Under the pieces are notes generated by a model. It was not told where the DNA came from, did not search any database, and saw only the letters and a list, made by a program, of their open reading frames with translations. A program made the translations under genes and the position numbers. From Anthocerotibacter panamensis C109 (GTDB lineage: Bacteria; Cyanobacteriota; Cyanobacteriia; Gloeobacterales; Anthocerotibacteraceae): DNA of 64,000 nucleotides. The DNA lies in the NCBI RefSeq assembly GCF_018389385.1, contig NZ_CP062698.1, positions 1,367,501 to 1,431,500 on the forward strand. Direction: 5' to 3'. This document shows positions 8,699-16,245 of this stretch, in pieces. The number at the start of each line of letters is the position of its first letter. Position 1 is the stretch's first letter.

Positions 8699-9145
8699 AA
8701 AGACCCTGGTTGTATCTCATGGTTAGGACTAACAAACTCGGCTGCAAAGATGGTCGAGCCTAATACTTTATTGATTGCACTTTATGGAGCAACATCTGGC
8801 ATCACTGCAATCTCTAAAATTCGCGCTGCTATCAATCAGGCTGTTCTAGCAATTGTTCCTCATCAGGATAACACAATATTCCTCTATTTCAAGCTAAGTG
8901 CCTTAAAGGATTGGCTAATTTCAAAATATACCCAGGGCGGGCAACCCAACCTCAGTGGCGAAATTGTAAAGTCGGTTGAATTTCCAATACCTTCTCTTAC
9001 CGAACAACGAGCGATCGCCACCGTCCTCTCTGACATGGATGCCGAAATCGCTGCCCTGGAGCAACGCCGCGACAAAACCCGCGCCCTCAAGCAAGGTATG
9101 ATGCAGGAGCTGCTGACGGGGAGGATTCGGTTAATGGAGAATTGA
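8699..9145 (+). pseudogene. hsdS: C-terminal fragment of a type I restriction specificity subunit
   Basis: The frame shows HsdS features: N-S-A-A-K-M-V followed by L-I-A-L-Y-G-A-T-S-G of the second target recognition domain, then P-I-P-S-L-T-E-Q-R-A-I-A and the conserved coiled coil ending M-Q-E-L-L-T-G-R-I-R-L. HsdS-like residues continue upstream of the ATG at 8750 to about 8720, until an in-frame stop at 8696. The first recognition domain and first coil are absent and no hsdM is in the window, so this is a remnant about a third of normal length. The base sequence of its tail recurs at 9905-10040 and 10281-10360. Confidence 0.85.
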
Positions 9146-9260
9146 GAATTGTCTTTTCTATTGAGACCAGAAGCCACAGGCTTTAGGTGGTTTAGGGTTC
9201 GACGCTATAATTTTGATGTTGTAGTTGAGTTGTTTCGGGGATTGCAAAGGAATCGCACCA

Positions 9261-9554
9261 ATGGCACTATTGGACACCTTGAGAGAGCAGCGATCTCAGA
9301 TCTTGCAAGTTGCAGCGCGGCATGGAGCATTTAATGTTCGCGTGTTTGGCTCAGTCGTGCGGGGAGAAGAAACCGCAGAAAGCGACATTGATTTTTTGAT
9401 TGATTATGACAAAGATCAGACTACGGCTTGGTTTCCCGGCGGACTATTAATGGATTTGCAAGATTTGCTAGGGCGTAAAGTCGATATTTTAACAGATCAG
9501 GGAATTAGCCCCCGGATTCGGGAAAAAGTTTTGTCCGAAGCACAGCCCCTATGA
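9261..9554 (+). CDS. mntA: MntA-type nucleotidyltransferase antitoxin
   Basis: A 97-residue minimal nucleotidyltransferase: G-S-V-V-R-G followed by S-D-I-D-F-L-I-D, the metal-binding D-x-D of this fold, then D-L-L-G-R-K-V-D-I-L-T. MntA proteins are the antitoxins of HepT and inactivate it by modifying a tyrosine with AMP. The ATG at 9261 is preceded by AAAGGA; an upstream frame to 9225 is not needed. Its stop overlaps the start of hepT by 4 bases, the usual arrangement. It sits between two copies of the hsdS tail. Confidence 0.9.
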   Translation: MALLDTLREQRSQILQVAARHGAFNVRVFGSVVRGEETAESDIDFLIDYDKDQTTAWFPGGLLMDLQDLLGRKVDILTDQGISPRIREKVLSEAQPL

Positions 9555-9898
9555 TTTCTGAGCGCGATCGAGTCTACCTAGAGCACATTTTAGACTGCAC
9601 TGCCCTGATTCAAACCTACACCCGCCCTGGCAAAGCCGACTTTATAGCAAATTCGCTCGTTCAGGATGCCGTACTGCGGCGGTTGCAAACCATGGCAGAA
9701 TCGACTCAGCGGCTCTCTGAAGCCCTAAAGCTCACAGCACCCACGATTGACTGGCGGGCATTAGCGGGGTTTCGCAATGTTTTGGTTCATGATTATCTCG
9801 GTGGAATTGACCTTGAGCAAGTTTGGGATGCGGTTGAGCGTTACTTGCCGGAGTTAGAAACGGTATTGCAGAGACTAATGGACGAGGATGGACGATAA
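9551..9898 (+). CDS. hepT: HepT-like HEPN ribonuclease toxin
   Basis: A 115-residue DUF86/HepT protein. The HEPN active motif R-N-V-L-V-H-D-Y near residue 75 has the Arg-x4-His pair, plus the tyrosine that MntA modifies in characterised pairs. It looks whole. HEPN proteins of this group are metal-independent RNases that cleave tRNA or mRNA. Overlap with mntA argues for co-translation. The last bases overlap a small frame (9888-10058) that encodes a copy of the HsdS tail. Confidence 0.9.
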   Translation: MISERDRVYLEHILDCTALIQTYTRPGKADFIANSLVQDAVLRRLQTMAESTQRLSEALKLTAPTIDWRALAGFRNVLVHDYLGGIDLEQVWDAVERYLPELETVLQRLMDEDGR

Positions 9899-10058
9899 AG
9901 AACAAACCGCGATCGTCACCGTTCTCTCTGACATGGATGCCGAAATCGCTGCCTTGGAGCAACGCCGCGACAAAACCCGCGCCCTCAAGCAAGGTATGAT
10001 GCAGGAGCTGCTGACTGGGAGGATACGGCTGGTTGATAATAGGTACAACCAACAATAG
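9888..10058 (+). CDS. 56-residue open frame made of an HsdS C-terminal tail (tail copy 2)
   Basis: The ATG at 9888 lies inside the last codons of hepT. The frame runs 56 codons and is almost wholly the HsdS terminal coil: V-L-S-D-M-D-A-E-I-A-A-L-E-Q-R-R and M-Q-E-L-L-T-G-R-I-R-L. The DNA is nearly identical to 9017-9140. It may simply be a leftover of an hsdS gene. The intact start overlapping hepT leaves open expression of a free coil peptide. No independent evidence of function. Confidence 0.4.
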   Translation: MDDKEQTAIVTVLSDMDAEIAALEQRRDKTRALKQGMMQELLTGRIRLVDNRYNQQ

Positions 10059-10068
10059 GATAACCACG

Positions 10069-10269
10069 ATGCAAATCACCCTCAACCTGGACGATGCCCT
10101 GATTCAAGATGCGATGAGACTCAATCCTGACTTGCCCCTGGAAAAAGCGATCGAGTCAGCCCTTGCACTTTATGTTCGGCAACAGCAGCGATCGAAAACC
10201 ATGGAGCTATTCGGTGCGATCGATTATGATCCAGACTACGACTACAAAAATCAGCGAACCCGAGCATGA
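10069..10269 (+). CDS. vapB: VapB-like antitoxin, partner toxin broken
   Basis: A 66-residue protein of the VapB type II antitoxin group: an N-terminal ribbon strand M-Q-I-T-L-N-L-D-D-A-L-I, a helix, and an acidic C-terminus (Y-D-P-D-Y-D-Y). Such proteins bind their own operator and neutralise a PIN-domain RNase. The VapC toxin expected directly after it is broken and essentially missing; its place is taken by the third HsdS tail copy. The antitoxin itself looks whole but is an orphan. Confidence 0.65.
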   Translation: MQITLNLDDALIQDAMRLNPDLPLEKAIESALALYVRQQQRSKTMELFGAIDYDPDYDYKNQRTRA

Positions 10270-10278
10270 AAGTCATTT

Positions 10279-10361
10279 TAGAGCAGCGCCGCGACAAAAC
10301 CCGCGACCTCAAGCAGCCCATGATGCAGGAACTGCTGACTGGGAGGACAAGGTTGGTATGA
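10279..10361 (+). repeat. Third copy of the hsdS 3' tail
   Basis: About 80 bases closely matching the ends of the copies at 9060-9140 and 9958-10037 (E-Q-R-R-D-K-T-R then M-M-Q-E-L-L-T-G-R). It ends with a TGA that overlaps the ATG of the GGCT-HEPN gene at 10358 (ATGA). It carries several base differences from the other two copies, so it is a separate, diverged copy. Confidence 0.8.
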
Positions 10362-11242
10362 GTTACGCTGACCAATCACAAGCGATGAACCTTCCTGAAA
10401 GACTGGATTGGCCACTTTTCGTTTACGGGGTGATGAAGCCCGGTTTTCCGGCGTTCGAGGCGATCCGCGCATCGGTTGCGACGTCCAAGCGCGATTCGGT
10501 TATGGGCGAGCTTTTGGTTCGGGACGGGCTCCCTCTGCTTGGCAAGAATGACCGCCGTAACGTCACAGGTTATCTGTTGCATTGGAAGCCCGGGCAGGAA
10601 CGCACCGGCTACGCCGCTGTTTGCGCTTTCGAGTCCCGGAAACACTATAAGTGGTCGGAGGTCACGCTGGCAACCGGCACACAGGCCAACGCGCTTGTTA
10701 TCCGATTCCCAGATAAGGGCAACCCGCAGCACCTCGACTCCTCATCGTGGAATCTAAGAGATGATCCTGCCTTTGGTCCGGGATTGGAAACCGTGCGGCG
10801 GGTTCTTGAAGAAGTGGACCGTATGCTCGGTGACACCTTTGATTCCAATTGGCAACGATTCTTCCGCTCGCAGATGGCGTATTTACTTTTGTGGTCCATT
10901 CTGGAGCGACTTTCCGCCCTTTGTTTCGGCCCCGGTCGGGACCCGATGCAGAGGATAAATAAGCTGCACGAGCTTCCTGGAATGGAAGACTTAGTGCGCC
11001 AGAATGTGCTGCGAACAGACAAGGTATCCGATTCCCGAAACCCTGAGACAGCTTACGGACTGGACAACACCAACACTAAGAATTGCTTCGCCTACTACTA
11101 CCAAGTCCGCAGCAATCTCAGCCACCGAGGTAAGGGCGTGTTCAACGAGTTTAATAAAGTACATAGTTCGTTGAAAGAATTGCTGGCAATCACGGAACAA
11201 TATCTCAGCAAGCTGCAAGAGCAAGAGGAATCCGGTGCCTGA
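10358..11242 (+). CDS. GGCT/AIG2-like and HEPN fusion protein of a restriction operon
   Basis: A 294-residue protein. Residues ~18-105 look like a gamma-glutamylcyclotransferase/AIG2-like fold: F-V-Y-G-V-M-K-P-G at 21-29 and the acidic F-E-S-R-K-H-Y-K-W near 91-99. Residues ~165-290 are helical and end with R-S-N-L-S-H at 251-256, the R-x4-H signature of HEPN RNases. The ATG at 10358 overlaps the stop of the hsdS tail (ATGA). The last 8 bases overlap the GTG of hsdR, so the gene was built into an hsdS-x-hsdR operon. An open frame reaching 10163 runs through vapB and is not used. Role unknown; a nuclease or guard function tied to restriction is inference. Confidence 0.6.
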   Translation: MSYADQSQAMNLPERLDWPLFVYGVMKPGFPAFEAIRASVATSKRDSVMGELLVRDGLPLLGKNDRRNVTGYLLHWKPGQERTGYAAVCAFESRKHYKWSEVTLATGTQANALVIRFPDKGNPQHLDSSSWNLRDDPAFGPGLETVRRVLEEVDRMLGDTFDSNWQRFFRSQMAYLLLWSILERLSALCFGPGRDPMQRINKLHELPGMEDLVRQNVLRTDKVSDSRNPETAYGLDNTNTKNCFAYYYQVRSNLSHRGKGVFNEFNKVHSSLKELLAITEQYLSKLQEQEESGA

Positions 11243-11621
11243 AATCCCCCGCTCCGAACGCAAGACACAGAACCGTGTCATCGCCCTGTTCACCGACAAG
11301 GCTTGGCCCGATTGCCTGGGCTATCGCTACCTCGGTGACTGGAGCAAGCGCCCGAATAACCGCTGCATCGAAGCGGAATATCTCCGGGCCAACCTGAAGG
11401 CACGCGGTTATTCCGATGCGCACATTTCCGCCGCCATGCAAAAACTGATGGCCGCCGCGGACGCCACCGGCATCACGCTGTATCAGGCCAACCTGCGCAC
11501 CTACCAACTGCTGCGCTACGGCGTATCGGTGCAGATTGCCGCCGGACAGGTGCATGAGACGGTGCATCTCGTCGATTGGGAACACCCGGAGCAGAACGAC
11601 TTTGCCCTCACCAAAATGGCT
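11235..11621 (+). pseudogene. hsdR: N-terminal fragment of type I restriction endonuclease subunit R
   Basis: About 125 residues of HsdR remain. The start [13 protein letters not shown] and Y-R-Y-L-G-D-W are typical of the HsdR N-terminus, and [12 protein letters not shown] belongs to the nuclease domain entry. The PD-ExK core and all helicase motifs are missing. Coding similarity ends near 11620, where the IS630-type element begins, and no more hsdR follows the element. The GTG start overlaps the preceding gene by 8 bases. Confidence 0.85.
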
Positions 11622-12715
11622 TTTGAGTTTAACAAAAGAGGGCTAATCCCGCACCTTCCCGCCAGATCATGAATCAAGTGATACCCTTCAGCAGGTTTTG
11701 GGTTATATAGTAAGCTCAAAGTACATGTAAAATAGAGGAGGAAGGGCAGAAGCGAGGCAAAAATGGACGCACTAAATGCTTTTTTAGATGGCAATCCCGA
11801 CCCACGGGAGTACAAGAGAGCCTTGGCTGTCAAAATGGCTCTTCAAGGCTATCCGTATGTAGAAATCATGAGCCTACTCAATGTTTGTGCTGCATTTATC
11901 AGTAAATGGAAATCTAATTTCCTATTTGCTGGGGTGGAAGGATTAAAGTTAGCCTATCGCGGTTTTCCTGGTCGTCTTAACCCAGAACAAAAGCAAGAAA
12001 TAATTACTTGGTTGCAGCAAAGAAATTATTGGAATATCGAAGCGTTAGCAGACTTTATCTATGAGCATTATCAAGTTGAGTTTTCCTCACGGCAAAGTTA
12101 TTCTGCTTTATTGCATGAGGCGGGTATTACTTGGAAAAAGGCTCAAGGCGTGAATCCTAAAAAAGACGAAGAACAAGTGGCTTCAAAAAAAAGAAATTAG
12201 GGAGAAGCTTAAAGCGTGGGAACCCGAGGTGAAAGCTGGACAGGCTGTGGTTCTTACCTTGGATGAGTGTCATCTTAATTGGGGAGATATGAAGGGTTAT
12301 ATTTGGGGTAAAGTTGGTGAAAAGGCTCAAATTCCCATAGTCAATGACCGAGAGCGCCAGACATACTATGGAGCCTTAAATTGTGTGAGTGGTAGGTTTC
12401 ATATCACCCCTGCTAAGAAGGGAGATTCACAGGAAACCATACACTTTATCAAGTATTTACAAAAAGAATATCCAGGCATTAAGTTGAAATTGTTTTGGGA
12501 TGGAGCGAGCTACCACGATTCAGAGGATATTAGAAATTTTCTGTCAGAAGAAAATAAAGGTCTAGAGCGCAAAGATTGGAAAGTAGAATGTATACAATTT
12601 GCTCCTTATGCCCCAGAGCAAAATCCAATTTGAGTGGGGGCTAAAGCATGAAATATTTGATTTTCCTGAAGTACGAGAATACAGAAAAATGCTACAACTC
12701 ACGTAAGTTTGCTAT
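11622..12715 (+). mobile_element. IS630-family insertion sequence, approximate limits
   Basis: About 1.1 kb carrying a transposase of the IS630/Tc1-mariner type. The left limit is where hsdR similarity stops, the right limit just past the transposase end. I could not identify convincing terminal inverted repeats or a TA duplication, so the limits are estimates. It is AT-richer than its surroundings. Confidence 0.65.
11763..12706 (+). pseudogene. IS630-family transposase in two to three frames
   Basis: The first frame (11763-12200) carries the helix-turn-helix DNA-binding part: R-A-L-A-V-K-M-A-L-Q-G-Y, then a Pro-Glu-Gln linker. The second frame continues in +1 through A-rich runs near 12155-12192 and carries the catalytic part: L-T-L-D-E-C-H-L-N-W and L-F-W-D-G-A-S-Y-H. 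IS630 elements often use programmed frameshifting at such A-runs. A further one-base shift at the T-run near 12630 is needed to reach the final Glu of the DDE triad (N-P-I-E-W-G-L-K) and the end at 12706. That last shift is probably a real defect, so the element is likely dead. Confidence 0.75.
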
Positions 12716-12900
12716 AGACCAAGCTCCCAGCGGGCAACCGCTACATCAACTTCCCAGCCCTCACGCTTTTCAGCGCGTCCGGTGGGCTTCAGTTCAACCT
12801 CAGCTTGGCAGAGCCCGCAGCGGTCAAATACGCGCGCGGGCGTGTCGGTGGGGCTCAATGACGCGGGGCTTATTGCATCCGCTATCAGTTTCTCGGTCAT
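12712..12900 (-). CDS. Small hypothetical protein
   Basis: A 62-residue frame starting at the ATG at 12900. It contains a C-G-L-C pair and a charged C-terminal half (A-E-K-R-E-G-W-E-V-D-V). It partly overlaps another minus-strand frame (12824-13117) in a different frame, which is either a normal overlap of small island genes or a sign that one of the two is not real. No known family recognised. Confidence 0.3.
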   Translation of the reverse strand: MTEKLIADAISPASLSPTDTPARVFDRCGLCQAEVELKPTGRAEKREGWEVDVAVARWELGL

Positions 12901-13117
12901 AGCGCCCGATTTCCCGGATAGCCAGCCAGCCTTGCATCCGTTGCGCTTCGATGCTGGTCTCAAAGGCAAGATACAGGATGTGCTTATCAGCGTCTGGGTT
13001 CTTGACCTTGACCTTGCCCAGCCCGTTCACTTGGCTGATGAGCGCCGAGCGGGGGGAGAGCTTGACCGCCGTCACTCCAGCATCCAAGGGGATGACAGAG
13101 TAGCGGGGGCGGGGCAC
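12824..13117 (-). CDS. Hypothetical protein divergent from the XRE regulator
   Basis: A 97-residue frame with a GTG start and mixed basic composition (S-A-L-I-S-Q-V-N-G-L-G-K-V-K-V-K-N). The frame remains open upstream of 13117 without an ATG. Only 42 bases separate it from the divergent XRE-type gene, a layout typical of control regions in mobile elements. No family recognised; the last ~25 codons overlap another frame and may not be real. Confidence 0.35.
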   Translation of the reverse strand: MPRPRYSVIPLDAGVTAVKLSPRSALISQVNGLGKVKVKNPDADKHILYLAFETSIEAQRMQGWLAIREIGRYDRETDSGCNKPRVIEPHRHARARI

Positions 13118-13159
13118 AGCGGGCGCGGTTTCGGTTACGTTGATGGGAGTATAAGGAAG

Positions 13160-13417
13160 ATGACTATTACCCTTGAAAAACCCTTGATTAAGTGGCGATT
13201 AGCTGAAGTTATGGCACGGCAGCGCATGGGAGGGCGGGAGCTTGCTAAGGCTCTAGGACTTCATGAAACGTCTGTATCTCGTCTTAGGAATGCCGAAACT
13301 ATGCCCCGAATTGACGGTGAGCAGCTAAACGCGCTCTGTCGTGCCCTTCAATGCAAGCCTGGAGACTTGATTCAGTACGTTCCTGATGCACCAATACCCA
13401 CCGCTACGACGGAGTGA
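13160..13417 (+). CDS. XRE-family helix-turn-helix regulator
   Basis: An 85-residue Cro/CI-like DNA-binding protein. The helix-turn-helix reads G-R-E-L-A-K-A-L-G-L-H-E-T-S-V-S-R-L, and the C-terminal C-K-P-G-D-L-I-Q-Y is typical of this subfamily. The ATG at 13160 has AAGGAAG just upstream, so the longer open frame from 12782 is rejected. It is followed after 6 bases by the ORF6N gene, likely one operon, and probably regulates the island. Confidence 0.85.
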   Translation: MTITLEKPLIKWRLAEVMARQRMGGRELAKALGLHETSVSRLRNAETMPRIDGEQLNALCRALQCKPGDLIQYVPDAPIPTATTE

Positions 13418-13423
13418 TGCCCC

Positions 13424-13954
13424 ATGACCGATCCCCTTATCTCAGTAGAGCGCATCGAGAAAGTAATTCTACTCATCCGGGGGCAGAAGGTCCTCCTAGA
13501 TATGGACATAGCCCAACTCTATGGAGTTGAAACCCGCGTCTTGAATCAGGCGGTACGTCGCAACCTAGACCGCTTCCCCGAAGACTTCATGTTTCAACTG
13601 ACCCAGGAGGAGACAGAGAGTTTGAGATCACAATTTGTGATCTCAAATGAGGGATCTGGACGAGGGGGTAGGCGCTATCTACCCTACGCCTTCACAGAAC
13701 AGGGGGTGGCGATGCTCTCCAGTGTCCTAAAGAGCCCCCAGGCGGTACAGGTCAACATTGAGATTATGCGGGCCTTTGTTCGCCTCAGAAAGTTACTCGC
13801 TTCCAATGAGGAGCTAGCCCAGCACTTAGGCGAACTGGAACAAAAGTATGATGAGCAGTTCACTATAATCTTTGAGGCTATCCGGCAATTGATAGAACCC
13901 CCAGACCCACCCAAGCGGCGGATGGGTTTCACTTCCGAGGACGATCAGTTGTGA
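13424..13954 (+). CDS. ORF6N-domain DNA-binding protein
   Basis: A 176-residue protein. The first ~90 residues form an ORF6N domain ([26 protein letters not shown]), a domain shared by phage anti-repressors and many chromosomal or plasmid regulators. The C-terminal part has a helical, coiled-coil-like stretch ([14 protein letters not shown]). Complete and of normal length. It follows the XRE gene closely and is probably part of the same control module. Confidence 0.85.
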   Translation: MTDPLISVERIEKVILLIRGQKVLLDMDIAQLYGVETRVLNQAVRRNLDRFPEDFMFQLTQEETESLRSQFVISNEGSGRGGRRYLPYAFTEQGVAMLSSVLKSPQAVQVNIEIMRAFVRLRKLLASNEELAQHLGELEQKYDEQFTIIFEAIRQLIEPPDPPKRRMGFTSEDDQL

Positions 13955-14006
13955 CTACTCCCATGGGCCGGGGCACCACAGGCCATCCACCTACACAGGA
14001 ACACTT

Positions 14007-14204
14007 ATGAACAGCAACACATCCGCCATGGCCCTTTGGATCGAGACCCCCCAGCCTGAGAAAGCGCTCCAGGCGTACCGGGCATGGAAGGATGACCAGA
14101 AGCGCTACGCCCTGGGGGAGGTCCGGTTGAGCACAGCCGGGACGCTCTACCGTGTCGAGGTATCAGGCGACCTTATCAGCGCATCCCTAGCCGAGGTCTG
14201 GTAG
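14007..14204 (+). CDS. Small hypothetical protein
   Basis: A 65-residue frame with ATG at 14007 preceded by the weak AGGAACA. The content is protein-like (E-K-A-L-Q-A-Y-R-A-W-K-D-D-Q-K-R-Y), with an alpha then beta pattern. It ends 3 bases from the end of a minus-strand frame, so the two units are convergent. No family recognised. Confidence 0.45.
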   Translation: MNSNTSAMALWIETPQPEKALQAYRAWKDDQKRYALGEVRLSTAGTLYRVEVSGDLISASLAEVW

Positions 14205-14206
14205 GG

Positions 14207-14429
14207 TCAGCAGCGGGCTCCTATGGGCTGACAAGGAAGCTTTGCGCGACGGAATAGAGCCTCCTGGACAAGCTCATGGGCGCGGGCGGGGTCGCCTGCT
14301 CGCTTGGCACGCTTTGACGCGATGCCCGCGTGCCTGGACTGCTCCAGGAGGTAGGCCACGAGGCCCGCCCGTCAGGGCCGGGGATAGCTGCACATTCACA
14401 AGTCCGGGGGCTGGGGGCGGTGGGGTCAT
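14207..14429 (-). pseudogene. Small island gene, apparently with one break
   Basis: Its start ATG overlaps the stop of the preceding minus-strand gene. The C-terminal half is clearly protein-like in one frame (A-Y-L-L-E-Q-S-R-H-A-G-I, then R-A-H-E-L-V-Q-E-A-L), while the N-terminal half reads in another, so about one break is likely. Function unknown. It is the third member of a run of overlapping minus-strand genes. Confidence 0.35.
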
Positions 14430-14825
14430 GCTTCCTCCTGATGGGCCAAGTCGGATAGGGGTATCCAGGTGGTGAGTGTTTGACCAAGGGGCTGGCCCTC
14501 GGGGAGCCGAGCGCAACCGTACCCACCGGGGCATGTGCTGTGAAAGGTCAGCACATGACCGGCGTAGTGAGCGTGGTAGTTGGGATTGGTGCCGATATAG
14601 CGCACGCGGTCCCCAGACCAGAACCGGGGCGGATTGACTAGGGCGGCGTGCAGGCGTTGGTAGTCCGCTTCGGTGCGCTGGTCTTTAGGTGGCAGGCGTA
14701 GGACTGCTATGGCTTGCTCCACCAGTTCGCGGGGGGAGCTGTAGCTGCCTGACAGCCTCTTCTACCCATGACCGGGGCGGGTTAGTCCGTTTCAGGTATT
14801 CGATAAGGGTGGTTTGGGCGCTCAT
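14426..14825 (-). pseudogene. Hypothetical island gene, apparently with one break
   Basis: The start at 14825 is fixed by overlap with the stop of the upstream gene (ATGA). The N-terminal part (L-I-E-Y-L-K-R-T-N-P-P-R-S-W) and the C-terminal part (V-E-Q-A-I-A-V-L-R-L-P-P, then R-F-W-S-G-D-R-V-R-Y-I-G-T-N) lie in two frames that meet at a run of six identical bases. A single indel, real or from sequencing, would explain this. The domain near V-R-Y-I-G could be a small SH3-like fold. Function unknown. Confidence 0.45.
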
Positions 14826-15047
14826 ATCAGTTCCTCCCAGTTGGGGGTAAGGTCAACAAAGTCAACATTTGGCTGTGGTGCTGGCTGTGTAACGTTTTTG
14901 GCTGTTGACCTAGGGGTCAACACATCAGGCTCTTGCTGGGAGAGGCTTTTAGGACAGTTGTTGACTTGTTGACCGGGGACTATAAACCTTGTCCCTTTGT
15001 CGTGGCCTTCGAGGGTGCCATACCTCAGTGCTGCCAGCTTTTTAAAG
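14822..15047 (-). pseudogene. 3' end of an unknown gene cut by IS982
   Basis: A clean reading frame of about 75 codons runs from the IS982 end to a TGA at 14822 that overlaps the next ATG. It reads F-K-K-L-A-A-L-R-Y-G-T-L-E-G-H-D-K-G-T-R then a Pro/Gln/Asn-rich tail. It is the C-terminus of a larger protein whose remainder has been separated by the insertion. Its style suits a replication or primase-like gene of a mobile island, but the family cannot be named. Confidence 0.45.
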
Positions 15048-16012
15048 TAATGTGAGTTCGACGAGGCTAGAAGAAGGGCTAGGGTTCAGGTTCCCAGGAA
15101 ACAGAAGGTTTATCTGGGTTGTACGTGTAAGCAATCAATCCAGCTACCAAATTCACCATGAAGTTAGTCATACTGCGATGTCGCGTATGGTCAATCTGAC
15201 ATAAATTCTTGAGTTGGTGGTTGACTGACTCAATTACCCCTCGATGCCAGAGCATCTCTTTATCAAATAACTCAACCAATTTGTTTTTCATGTTACGACG
15301 CATTTTGGTCACGAGCTTCAGACCATTTTCATAAAGTTCATGGAAAAGTCGCTCAGAAATATAGCCCTTATCCCCAAACATCCGACCCATGATGCCTTCG
15401 GTCATCGCAGGCACTACCGCTCGGTCATCCACATTGGCCGGGGTGACTTTAAATGCCAGTAACTCGCCGTGTTCATTGATGATGAGGTGTAGTTTAAAGC
15501 CATACCACCAGCCAACTGAGTTCTTCCCCCAAGTGGCAAAGTCAGCAAATACTTTATGACTGGTCGCACGCTTGACATGACTCACTTTAAGTGAGGTTGA
15601 ATCAATAAAACTAAAGCCTGTCACCTCCCCTTTGCAGGTATGCAGATAGCAACAAAGAGCAACCAGGGCATAGGACATTAGTTCAACAAAGCGATTGTAA
15701 CTGACTAATCCCGGCATAGCCTTCTTCCAGCTTGGCAGCACAAGCAAGGTATAGAAATCTTTGAAGGTACGATAGCGCGAGCCATGAAAACCAATCAAGA
15801 CGGTCATAATCTCGCTCAAGGTCATCCGGCATTTAGGTAGACGGGCTCCCGTTACTTCAGGCAGGAGCAAGAGTAAAGGCTCAAAAGCTTTGCACAAGTC
15901 ATCGACATCGCAAAAGACCTCGGTGATATCCATATGGGCAAAGGGTCGTGTCATGGAAAACCCCCTGGAGCAGTGGATTCCAGCTTAGCTTCCTTCCATC
16001 GAACTCACGTTA
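15048..16012 (-). mobile_element. IS982-family insertion sequence, looks whole
   Basis: The ends carry a 14-base inverted repeat, TAATGTGAGTTCGA at 15048-15061 and its complement with one mismatch at 15999-16012, about 965 bases apart, enclosing one complete transposase gene. No clear target duplication is visible in the flanks. It split or truncated minus-strand genes of the island. Confidence 0.85.
15079..15954 (-). CDS. IS982-family DDE transposase
   Basis: A 291-residue transposase of normal length. The DDE residues are in place: S-F-I-D-S-T-S-L-K (first Asp), F-G-D-K-G-Y-I-S (second Asp), and R-G-V-I-E-S-V-N-H-Q-L-K (Glu). The ATG at 15954 lies 45-58 bases inside the right terminal repeat. 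No interruption, so the element may be mobile or recently arrived. Confidence 0.93.
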   Translation of the reverse strand: MTRPFAHMDITEVFCDVDDLCKAFEPLLLLLPEVTGARLPKCRMTLSEIMTVLIGFHGSRYRTFKDFYTLLVLPSWKKAMPGLVSYNRFVELMSYALVALCCYLHTCKGEVTGFSFIDSTSLKVSHVKRATSHKVFADFATWGKNSVGWWYGFKLHLIINEHGELLAFKVTPANVDDRAVVPAMTEGIMGRMFGDKGYISERLFHELYENGLKLVTKMRRNMKNKLVELFDKEMLWHRGVIESVNHQLKNLCQIDHTRHRSMTNFMVNLVAGLIAYTYNPDKPSVSWEPEP

Positions 16013-16245
16013 GAGATGGTATCCTGCTCATTTTGAATACAGGTGGTATTTGCTTTGTACGCCTTCTCAAAGGGCTTCCAATAGTTCCTCATAAATTGGT
16101 CAGAATCTTCTGGACTTAGCCCCCCTCGCCAACCTAAATAGGATGCAGACGCCATTAAATCTCCAATCTCAGAAAAACCCAACTCATACTTTACTATCTC
16201 AAGCCGCTGGCTCAAATCATCTTGCTCCGTTTTTTCCTTTGAAAC
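16013..16245 (-). pseudogene. Fragment of an unknown gene cut by IS982 on its 3' side
   Basis: The frame carries protein-like text (E-L-G-F-S-E-I-G-D-L-M-A-S-A-S-Y-L-G-W-R-G-G-L) that runs straight into the IS end. It is in the same frame as the upstream 202-residue gene, separated from it only by a TAA at 16246-16248, and the text before its own first start codon (K-E-K-T-E-Q-D-D) is also protein-like. It may therefore be the C-terminal part of that gene or a separate, now truncated gene. Confidence 0.4.

Noticed and set aside
10163-10357. Upstream part of the frame that contains the GGCT-HEPN gene
   Set aside because: It runs through vapB and the hsdS tail in another frame; the ATG at 10358 with stop-start overlap is the real start.
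12782-13159. Long upstream part of the XRE gene frame
   Set aside because: Not protein-like, and a ribosome binding site sits right before the ATG at 13160.
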